In this document: one piece after another, positions 57,107 through 64,000 of the stretch
Layout of the letters: each line of letters begins with the position of its first letter
Numbering within the stretch: position 1 is the stretch's first letter
NCBI GenBank assembly: GCA_030041435.1
Contig: JASHNW010000050.1
Location: forward strand, 1 to 64,000
Origin: Acidobacteriaceae bacterium
GTDB lineage: Bacteria > Acidobacteriota > Terriglobia > Terriglobales > Acidobacteriaceae
Direction of reading: 5' to 3'
DNA length: 64,000 nt
Program-made: the position numbers and the translations under genes
The notes under the pieces: model-generated
Told to the model about the DNA's origin: nothing
The model's database searches: none
The model's input: only the letters and a program-made list of their open reading frames with translations

Positions 57107-59278
57107 ATGGGACAATTCCGAAACTTTGAAGTTGCGGTGTTCCGTCGTCTCCACAGGGACCCGCCAGCGGGATTCGTGCATCGCGCGGCCTTCTGGCTGT
57201 TTCTCGCGTATTTCGCGCTCTCCATTCCCGGATGGCTGCCGGGCGTTACGGGCGTGGTGTTTCGCACCCTGGCGAGTTTTGACTTCTTCCTTCTCATTCT
57301 CTTTTGCCTTCCTCTGCTGTGGCGCTATATCTTCCAGCGCCTGCTGTGGAAGGTCCGCAACCGGCTGATCGTCACATATCTGCTGATGGGCCTGACGCCG
57401 GTGGTGCTGTTCGTCACCCTGGCGCTGCTGCTGCTCTACGTGTTCTCCGGGCAGTTCGCCATCTTTGCCGCCACCAGCGTCATCAACGACGAGCTGGCGC
57501 ATATCGCGTCGACGAACGGCAGCGTCGTCATGCACATTGCGCATGCGCTCGACCAGAATCCCGGTATCCGCGGGCTGAGTATTCCTGAGGCTTCCGCCGA
57601 TCCCTCCGATCAGGAATACACCGGGCTGACGGTTGCCGCATTCCACGACGGCCGGCCCGTCGGGCTGTTGCCCGCGTCGGTCGAAGCGCACGACATCCCC
57701 TCTCGCCCCCCCTCGTGGGTGCCGGCGGCCTTTCGCGGCATCGTGCTTGATCACGGCAGGCTCTCACTGCGTGCGGTCGATACGCAGGTGCTGAATGGGC
57801 ACACCACCATCGCCATCACCAGTGTTCCGCTGGAGAAGGAAAACGTCGAAGCCATTGCCCGGGATCTGGGCCAGGTGAGCATCTATCCCGGCGTCCGGTT
57901 TGGAGAGGATCAGGGCGCGCCTCCGCCCCGATCGACCCCGAAGCTCTCCATGACCACGCCGGCCAAAAGCGGAGCCCACGTGGATGTGGGCGGCGAGAGC
58001 CTCGAGGACGCCAGGCGGCTGGCCATTGTGGGCGGCACGCTGCCACCGCCGCAGCATTTCTACGACGTGCCCGTCGGCTTCGCGGCGCCACTCGCCACCA
58101 GGGAGTGGACCACAGGCAGGCAGGAGGGCATTTCCGCCGAGGTCATTTCCCGGCCTTCGCTGCTCTACAAGCGGCTGTTCATTACCTCCCTCGACGTTGG
58201 GAATTTTGTCCGCGACGGACTGATCGCCATCGCCATCGCCTTCGGCGTTCTGGAGCTGCTGGCGTTTCTGGCGGCCGTGCGCCTGAACCAGACCATCACG
58301 CGCTCCGTGCACGCTCTCTACGAGGCCACGCTGGCCATCGACGGCGGCAACCTGAGACACCGCATCCAGGTAAAACGCAGGGACCAGCTGGGCGCTCTCG
58401 GACGCTCGTTCAACTCCATGGCCGCGTCGCTGGAGCGGCTGCTCGCCGAGCAGCGCGAGAAGGAGCGGCTGCAGAACGAGCTGGCCATTGCGCAGGAGGT
58501 GCAGGCCAATCTGTTTCCGCGCGGGCGCATCGCACTGCCCATGCTGGAGCTGTACGGTGTCTGCCTGCCAGCGCGCACGGTGAGCGGCGACTACTACGAT
58601 TTTCTCCTGTTCGGCGAGACCGGGCTGGGCATGGCACTGGGCGACATCAGCGGCAAGGGCATCTCCGCGGCGCTGCTGATGGCCACGCTGCACTCCGCAG
58701 TGCGCGCCTATCGCTTTGCCGGGGAAGAGCTCCTCACCGAGGCCGCGGTCGCGCTCGCCAACCCCCTGACGCACGAGGCCGGCGCGGAGGAAGTGGAGTG
58801 CGCCGAGCTCTTCGAGCAACCAGCCAGGATTCTGGCGCTGCTCAATCGCCATCTCTATCGCAGCACCCAGCCGGAAAAATACGCTACGCTCTTCCTCTCG
58901 CACTACGACGGCATCACGCGCAGGCTGGTCTACTCCAACGGGGGACATTTGCCGCCGCTGCTGCTGCGCGCCAACGACACGGTCACGCGCCTCGATCGCG
59001 GCGGTTGCGTAGTGGGCCTTCTGGACGATTTGCACTGGGAGCAGGGCGTCGAGTATCTCGGCTCCGGCGACATCCTCATCGCCTACAGCGACGGTGTTAC
59101 TGAGCCCGAAAACGACTTTGGCGAGTTTGGCGAATCGCGCCTGCTCGAAATCGTGCGCCGCCACCGCCATCTGAGCCTCGATGCCATCTCCGAGCAGGTG
59201 ATTCAGACGCTGCGCACGTGGATCGGCGGCCAGGAGCAGCCGGACGACGTGACGCTGGTGCTGGCGCGCCAGCGCTGA
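57107..59278 (+). CDS. Membrane HAMP-SpoIIE serine phosphatase (RsbU-like)
   Basis: 723 residues. Helices near 25-45, 52-75 and 85-120 (LIVTYLLMGLTPVVLFVTLALLLLYV in part), a large periplasmic domain of about 250 residues, another membrane helix near 365-390, a HAMP domain (RLNQTITRSVHALYEATLAIDGGN), then a PP2C/SpoIIE phosphatase with YYDFLLFGETGLGMALGDISGKG and DILIAYSDGVTEP. Such enzymes dephosphorylate anti-sigma-antagonist proteins to switch on stress or envelope responses (RsbU partner-switch). No RsbV/RsbW genes are adjacent, so its target is unknown. Confidence 0.9.
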   Translation: MGQFRNFEVAVFRRLHRDPPAGFVHRAAFWLFLAYFALSIPGWLPGVTGVVFRTLASFDFFLLILFCLPLLWRYIFQRLLWKVRNRLIVTYLLMGLTPVVLFVTLALLLLYVFSGQFAIFAATSVINDELAHIASTNGSVVMHIAHALDQNPGIRGLSIPEASADPSDQEYTGLTVAAFHDGRPVGLLPASVEAHDIPSRPPSWVPAAFRGIVLDHGRLSLRAVDTQVLNGHTTIAITSVPLEKENVEAIARDLGQVSIYPGVRFGEDQGAPPPRSTPKLSMTTPAKSGAHVDVGGESLEDARRLAIVGGTLPPPQHFYDVPVGFAAPLATREWTTGRQEGISAEVISRPSLLYKRLFITSLDVGNFVRDGLIAIAIAFGVLELLAFLAAVRLNQTITRSVHALYEATLAIDGGNLRHRIQVKRRDQLGALGRSFNSMAASLERLLAEQREKERLQNELAIAQEVQANLFPRGRIALPMLELYGVCLPARTVSGDYYDFLLFGETGLGMALGDISGKGISAALLMATLHSAVRAYRFAGEELLTEAAVALANPLTHEAGAEEVECAELFEQPARILALLNRHLYRSTQPEKYATLFLSHYDGITRRLVYSNGGHLPPLLLRANDTVTRLDRGGCVVGLLDDLHWEQGVEYLGSGDILIAYSDGVTEPENDFGEFGESRLLEIVRRHRHLSLDAISEQVIQTLRTWIGGQEQPDDVTLVLARQR

Positions 59279-59343
59279 ACGAGACGGTTCCTCGATTTAC
59301 TCTTATGACAAATCGCTTCGCTGCTCGGTCAGGAGACCGCATC

Positions 59344-60339
59344 GTGAAACTTGTACCCGCAAAAATCGTCGGTGCCGCCGTCGCGCTTACTGTTGTGCTC
59401 GCTCCGATCCACAGGGCCGTCGCCCAGAGCGCGCAGGCCGCGGCTACGCCCGAGAAGGTCATCCTCGATACGGACATCGGCGACGACATCGACGATGCCT
59501 TCGCGCTGGCCCTGCTGCTGTCGAGCCCGAAGGTGCAATTGCTGGGCGTGACGACGGCATGGGGCGACACGGATCTGCGCGCTCGCCTCGTCGCGCGCTT
59601 TCTGGCGGAAACAGGACACGACGACCTTCCCGTGGCTGCCGGTCCCGCCACGCACGCCAGCTCGACCTTTTCACAACGCCGTTATGCGGAAAGCTATCCG
59701 GACGAGAAATGGGCGAACGGGGCCAGTTTCATTCTCGACCAGATTCGGCGCTACCCCGGGCAAATCACTCTCATCTCCATTGCGCCGTTCAGCACGGTGG
59801 CGGCGGCGATCGACGCCGATCCGGCGACGTTCCGCCAATTGAAGAGGGTGGTCATCATGGGAGGTTCGATCCATCGCGGCTACGGCGACCTGGGATATCT
59901 GCCCGACCACGGACCCGAGCCCGAATACAACATCTATTCGGATATTCCGGCTGCGCGGAAGCTCTTCGATGCGGGCGTATCGCTCTACGTGATGCCGCTG
60001 GATTCGACGCAGCTGAAGCTGGACGAAGTGCTGCGCGCGACGCTCTTCAGCCAGGGCACGCACACGACGAATGCGCTGAGCGAACTCTACGAGCAATGGA
60101 CGGCGTCTACGGGCAGCCCGACGCCGACCCTCTTTGACGCGATGGCGGCTGCGTATGTGCTGGAGCCGTCGCTGTGCCCGACGCACCCGATGCATATCCG
60201 TATTGACGACCAGGGTTACACGCGCGCGGAGCCGGGCACGCCGAACGCGAATGTTTGCCTCGATTCAGACTCCGACCGCTTCTTCCACTTCTACATGCGA
60301 ACGGTGCTGGGCGGGAGCGGACAAGCCGCAAGCCACTAA
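59344..60339 (+). CDS. Exported nucleoside hydrolase (inosine-uridine preferring family)
   Basis: 331 residues from the GTG at 59344, chosen because AGGAG lies eight bases upstream and the signal peptide (KLVPAKIVGAAVALTVVLAPIHRAVAQ in part) begins at once. The ATG at 59305 has no such site. The mature enzyme opens with ILDTDIGDDIDDAFAL, the calcium-binding DxDxxxDD motif of nucleoside hydrolases, later MGGSI and FDAMAAAY. It splits ribonucleosides into base and ribose in the periplasm. Export is a departure from the usual cytosolic members. Converges on cutC. Confidence 0.85.
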   Translation: MKLVPAKIVGAAVALTVVLAPIHRAVAQSAQAAATPEKVILDTDIGDDIDDAFALALLLSSPKVQLLGVTTAWGDTDLRARLVARFLAETGHDDLPVAAGPATHASSTFSQRRYAESYPDEKWANGASFILDQIRRYPGQITLISIAPFSTVAAAIDADPATFRQLKRVVIMGGSIHRGYGDLGYLPDHGPEPEYNIYSDIPAARKLFDAGVSLYVMPLDSTQLKLDEVLRATLFSQGTHTTNALSELYEQWTASTGSPTPTLFDAMAAAYVLEPSLCPTHPMHIRIDDQGYTRAEPGTPNANVCLDSDSDRFFHFYMRTVLGGSGQAASH

Positions 60340-60364
60340 AGCGGGACCACCGGTAAATTGCGGC

Positions 60365-61132
60365 TCAGTTCGGAGATTCGCCGGAGAAAGTCGCGAGCAC
60401 GGAATGGATGCCGCGCACATCGTCTTCGCTGACCAGAAAGCGCTCGTATTCGCCGGAGCGCGCGCCGATGCTGGCGAGGGAATTGCCGTTGCGGGCGCCA
60501 TCAGGCAGAGTGGAGTTCAGCGACGTGTGCACGTCGCGGACGCCGGTAGCCTCCACCAGCAAGCGCACATTGTTTTCGCGGATGCCGCCACCGGCCATGA
60601 CGCGGGTGCGTCCGCCGGCCTGCCGGCGCAGCTGTGCGATGCGGCTGACGCCCTGCATGGCGTCGGCCTCGCCGCCCGAGGTGAGAACTCGCTCGACGCC
60701 GCAGGCAATCACTGCTTCGAGAGCGTGGTCCATGTCGGCGGCGAAGTCAAAGGCGCGGTGAAAAGTCACGCGCATGGGCCGCGCCAGATCGACGAGGGAG
60801 CGGGTGCGGTCCACGTCCACGTGGCCTTCGGCGGTGAGCAGGCCCAGAGCGACACCGTTTGCGCCCAGGTCCCGGGCGCTGCGGATATCCTCGCGCATCA
60901 CGGCCAGGTCGCGATCGCTGTAGCAGAAATCACCGCCACGCGGGCGGATCATCACAAAGACGTCGATGGGAACTGCGGCGCGCACGGCGCGGATGAGCCC
61001 AGCGCTGGGCGTGATACCGCCTTCCTCCAGGGCGCTGCATAATTCCACCCTGAGCGCGCCGCCGCGCGCAGCAGCCATCGCCGATTCTACCGAATCGACG
61101 CAAATCTCCAAATCCACGGTGCCTATATTCAC
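60365..61132 (-). CDS. cutC: Copper homeostasis protein CutC
   Basis: 255 residues, cytosolic TIM-barrel of the CutC family: DLEICVDSVESAMAAARGGALRVELC, LEEGGITPSAGLI, VFVMIRPRGGDFCYSD, RVTFHRAFD, RVLTSGGEADA, MAGGGIRENNV and HTSLN. The family has been linked to copper tolerance, though its biochemical role is debated. Start, length and motifs are normal. It converges on the nucleoside hydrolase with a 25-bp gap. It is about 24 kb from the Cus-like two-component genes, so no operon link is visible. Confidence 0.93.
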   Translation of the reverse strand: MNIGTVDLEICVDSVESAMAAARGGALRVELCSALEEGGITPSAGLIRAVRAAVPIDVFVMIRPRGGDFCYSDRDLAVMREDIRSARDLGANGVALGLLTAEGHVDVDRTRSLVDLARPMRVTFHRAFDFAADMDHALEAVIACGVERVLTSGGEADAMQGVSRIAQLRRQAGGRTRVMAGGGIRENNVRLLVEATGVRDVHTSLNSTLPDGARNGNSLASIGARSGEYERFLVSEDDVRGIHSVLATFSGESPN

Positions 61133-61220
61133 ACAGATTCCGGACTCCCGGCCAGAACCCGGAGCCTCCCTGGGCGGAGACTCCGGATAGTCAGAAACCC
61201 TTTTGCCCAGCCGTCAGAGT

Positions 61221-61242
61221 GAGGCAGCGTGAACGCTGCCTC
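61221..61242 (-). terminator. Hairpin terminator after the last TonB receptor
   Basis: A perfect 9-bp stem GAGGCAGCG / CGCTGCCTC with a TGAA/TTCA tetraloop, 34 bases beyond the receptor stop on the minus strand. There is no strong U-run. Confidence 0.6.
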
Positions 61243-61276
61243 AGGGTCTTCCCGGGTTCCATTCGCCGCTCGCGGC

Positions 61277-64000
61277 TCAGAAATTGATCTGCGCCGTGAG
61301 CTGAAGGGTGTGCGAATCCCACAGCGAAATGTTGCCCAACTGCTGATTCGGAATGAGCGACCCGAAGTTACCCGCGGATACATTGGAACTCGGGAACACC
61401 TGACCGACATAAGGCGAGTGCCAGGTCCCGCCGAGGTTGAAGATATCGGCCCGAACCAGCAGAGCTCTGCCCTCGCCGAAATCTGTGTTCTTGCCAAAGT
61501 TGACGTCAAAGTTCTGGATGTACGGGCCGCGCTCCGGGCTCTTGTTGGTGTTTCCGTAGCGCCCGAGCTCCGGATTCGAGTATTTGCTGGTGTCGAAGTA
61601 CTCCGTCAGACTCCTGTGGAAATTGGCGCTCGTGTGGAACGTCGAATTGGCGTTGTATCGCCCTCCGTAGTATTCGCCCATCTGATCGGCCGACACGCTC
61701 GCGCCGATGTTGAAGGGCAAGCCGCTGCCCAGCTGATAAATGCCGTTGGTTGTCCAGCCGGCCGTCAGCCAGTTCAGCGCTCGTCCACTGAAGAACCGCG
61801 GTACCGCGTAGGTATAGGTGGCTACAAGCCGGTGTGTCTCATCCGAGGCTGCCAGCCCGTATTCCTGATACGGATGCTGCGGATCCTGAATGAGGCTTGG
61901 CTCGCCGTAGATGTTGTTGATGCCGGACGTGACGTCCATGGTCTTTGAGTAGGTGTAGTTCACGTGATAGGTCAGGCCGCGCCACGCGCGTTCGATGAGC
62001 TGGGCCTGCAGCGCGTTGTAGGTGGACTGGAAGCCGTTGATGTTCGCGTAGAAATACGGCGGCATGTTCGGCCAGGGCTCGCGCGTGTCGATGGGCTGCA
62101 TGTTCGGATCGGCGAGGCAGGCTGCGGAAGCCTGCGAAATATCAACTGTCGAATTGCAGGGATCGCCCGCCAGGCGCGGCGGCGCTGCCGCTCCGATGAT
62201 GTCCTGGCTCGGCTGGCGCAGGCCGTGATCGCCCACGTATCCGATATCGATCAGCAGGGACGGCGTCAGGGAATACTCGGTATCGAACATCCACTGCTCG
62301 TCGTAAGGGTTGTGATTTTCTGGCCAGTTGGTCTGGTTGTAGGGGAATTCCCAGCCAGGCGTCTCGAACAGCGAATCTGCACTGATGGGTGGCGCCCACA
62401 GATTCGCCAGGACCGCCGTGGACTGGGTTTCGGTTCCGGTCGGGGAGGGATAGGTAGCCGCCGTCTCGTTATAGAGGCTATTCTTGTCGAACTGCGTGCC
62501 GTCGTAATACCGGTTGTACAGTCCGTAGAAGATGCCGAACCCTCCGCGGACAACCAGCTTCGGCATCGCCTGATAGGAGAATCCCAGGCGCGGGGCGAAG
62601 TCCTTGTTGTCGATCGGAACCAGTGTGCTGCTGGCGCCGCATTGCAGGAAGTTCATGTTTGGAGTGCCCTTCGCCGCCTTGATCGACGACAGGATGGATT
62701 GAGTGAAGCTGCAGTTCGCCCAGACATACTGCCCGCCATTATTGGGATTGAATGCAAACCCGTCGTTATGGGCGCTGTGGAAGTTGGGTGGCCGCTCCCA
62801 GCGCAGGCCGGCGTTCAGCGTCAGGCGATTGCTGGCGCGGTAGTCATCTTCAAAATAGAGGTTCCAGTTATTACCCCAGAGGATGTAGTCGTCGGTTCCG
62901 ATCGGCGGCGGCCCGGTTGCCCCGCTGGTATCGCCGAGGACAAAGTCGGCCACCGCATTGCCCTGATACGGTGCGGTTGACGAGTACGCACCGTTGCTGG
63001 CATAGGGCTGGCCGGCCCAGCCGGGCACAAGCGCCGTGAATTCGCCGTTGAAGCCGACCGAGCCCGTGCCGAGATAGTTGTCCAGTTCGAAGAGCTGCAC
63101 GCGGCGGAAGTCGATTCCGTAATTCAACGTGTGCTTGCCGCGCACCATCGTAACTGTGTCGACGCCCTGGTAGATGTTGTCGGCATAGGTCGTAGGCTCG
63201 CCACCCCCGATGCAGTAATAGTTGAACAGGCAAACGTTGGGAAGGTCGAACGTGACTGGGTTCGAAGCCGTGTTGGCGAGTCCAACGTCCGCTGACAGAT
63301 TCGGGCCGTAGGCCGTGGTTACGCCGGTGAGGAAGTGGTCGCGGCTGTAGCCCAGCGTCGCCTGATTCAGCGTATCGGCGCTGAAAGTGTGCGTCCACGT
63401 GCCGCCGAAGAGCTTGGGCCGGGTATATGTGGTGCCGCCCTGGCCGAACGAGATGCTGGTGTTGACCTGCGAAAGGCTGCCCACGTTCGCCGTCAGGAAG
63501 ACGTGGTCGTTTGCTCCAAAATACTGGTCGATGCGCCCCGTTCCGACTCCCTGCTTCTTTGTGTTTGAGGTGTCAACCAGATAGTTGGCGCAGCCGGTGA
63601 GCAGGTGCTGTTCTTCTCCGCAGCTCGGGGTATTCTGAACGGCCCAGTAGGCGGCGATCTTTGCCGCCACCGGGTCAATCGCGGTGATCTTGTTGTTCGG
63701 AAAGGGCTGGCGAATGACCGGCGAGTTGGTTGGGCTCAGCGGCAGGTTCGAGTTGTACGCAGGGTTCGGTACCGTCGTGGCCGGGTTGTAGATCGGGAAC
63801 GGCCAGCCGCTGAAGTCGCCGCTCAGCTCCGCGGCCAATGGCGAGAACACGGGGCCGGGAATCGTGACCCTCCTGTAGAGGCCCTCGTCGTAGCTCCCGA
63901 ACCAGAAGGTCTTGTTCCGCCCATCGTAAACCTTCGGAATCCAGAGCGGCCCGCCCAGAGTCCCTCCAAACTGATTCTGGTGGAACGGCGGGCTCAGCGA
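61277..64000 (-). CDS. TonB-dependent receptor, Oar-like, N-terminus outside the window
   Basis: About 908 residues are visible in a frame that stays open to the right edge of the window. The outermost visible words (NQFGGTLGGPLWIPKVYDG, RNKTFWFGSYDEG) are the plug/barrel boundary of acidobacterial Oar-like receptors, and the barrel ends QLTAQINF. The signal peptide, carboxypeptidase-regulatory domain and plug lie upstream, beyond 64000. The ATG-like codon at 63850 is internal. Ligand unknown. It is the fourth outer-membrane or surface scavenging system in this window (three receptors and one surface protease). Confidence 0.9.
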   Translation of the reverse strand, partial: SLSPPFHQNQFGGTLGGPLWIPKVYDGRNKTFWFGSYDEGLYRRVTIPGPVFSPLAAELSGDFSGWPFPIYNPATTVPNPAYNSNLPLSPTNSPVIRQPFPNNKITAIDPVAAKIAAYWAVQNTPSCGEEQHLLTGCANYLVDTSNTKKQGVGTGRIDQYFGANDHVFLTANVGSLSQVNTSISFGQGGTTYTRPKLFGGTWTHTFSADTLNQATLGYSRDHFLTGVTTAYGPNLSADVGLANTASNPVTFDLPNVCLFNYYCIGGGEPTTYADNIYQGVDTVTMVRGKHTLNYGIDFRRVQLFELDNYLGTGSVGFNGEFTALVPGWAGQPYASNGAYSSTAPYQGNAVADFVLGDTSGATGPPPIGTDDYILWGNNWNLYFEDDYRASNRLTLNAGLRWERPPNFHSAHNDGFAFNPNNGGQYVWANCSFTQSILSSIKAAKGTPNMNFLQCGASSTLVPIDNKDFAPRLGFSYQAMPKLVVRGGFGIFYGLYNRYYDGTQFDKNSLYNETAATYPSPTGTETQSTAVLANLWAPPISADSLFETPGWEFPYNQTNWPENHNPYDEQWMFDTEYSLTPSLLIDIGYVGDHGLRQPSQDIIGAAAPPRLAGDPCNSTVDISQASAACLADPNMQPIDTREPWPNMPPYFYANINGFQSTYNALQAQLIERAWRGLTYHVNYTYSKTMDVTSGINNIYGEPSLIQDPQHPYQEYGLAASDETHRLVATYTYAVPRFFSGRALNWLTAGWTTNGIYQLGSGLPFNIGASVSADQMGEYYGGRYNANSTFHTSANFHRSLTEYFDTSKYSNPELGRYGNTNKSPERGPYIQNFDVNFGKNTDFGEGRALLVRADIFNLGGTWHSPYVGQVFPSSNVSAGNFGSLIPNQQLGNISLWDSHTLQLTAQINF

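Overview
The window (about 60 % GC or higher, dense genes, mostly short intergenic gaps) looks like chromosome from an acidobacterium of the Terriglobia/Acidobacteriaceae kind. The reasons are three very long Oar-type TonB-dependent receptors that each begin, where the start is visible, with a carboxypeptidase-regulatory-like domain; a pro-kumamolisin-type S53 peptidase with Ig-like repeats and a C-terminal membrane tail; a choice-of-anchor-D lipoprotein; a CYCXC-motif protein; and a giant soluble multi-HAMP hybrid kinase. This assignment is inference from gene content; no rRNA or tRNA gene was seen.

Layout. 1-13 kb: the tail of a Rieske oxygenase, a GH57/DUF3536 glycosidase, tatA, a 267-bp palindromic mobile-element candidate, a short-chain dehydrogenase coupled to a secreted protein, adenosine deaminase, an Ig-like lipoprotein, ffh, a MerR regulator, an Old Yellow Enzyme and a GT-C glycosyltransferase. 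13-30 kb: the S53 peptidase with a hairpin-rich leader, two overlapping genes of unknown function, a polytopic membrane protein, glmU, a sigma-like protein divergent from an HD-GYP response regulator, pterin carbinolamine dehydratase, a candidate structured RNA ending in a strong terminator, a group of exported or redox proteins (CYCXC, CxxC, Spy-like, thioredoxin-like), a LOG-family protein and a PHP-like protein.

30-47 kb is the accessory part. A defective IS630 copy sits exactly in what had been the shared stop codons of two convergent genes. It is followed by a TonB receptor, an operon of TonB receptor + OmpR-type regulator + sensor kinase, a TPR sulfotransferase, a beta-propeller/phosphoesterase, an IS66 remnant and a Tat-exported lactonase-like protein. 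47-60 kb is a signalling and metabolism block: a 1912-residue HAMP-array hybrid kinase (nine 92-residue repeats in a 3-unit superperiod) followed 19 bp later by a REC-PAS-kinase, then an HGSNAT-like acyltransferase, a CADD/TenA-like oxygenase, a SpoIIE phosphatase, an exported nucleoside hydrolase and CutC. The window ends inside another TonB receptor.

Themes are outer-membrane uptake and sensing, phosphorelay signalling without transmembrane segments, and several small mobile elements sitting at gene ends. The strongest leads for something new are the HAMP-array kinase pair, the receptor-two-component operon, the palindromic element at 3458-3724 and the structured region before 24637.
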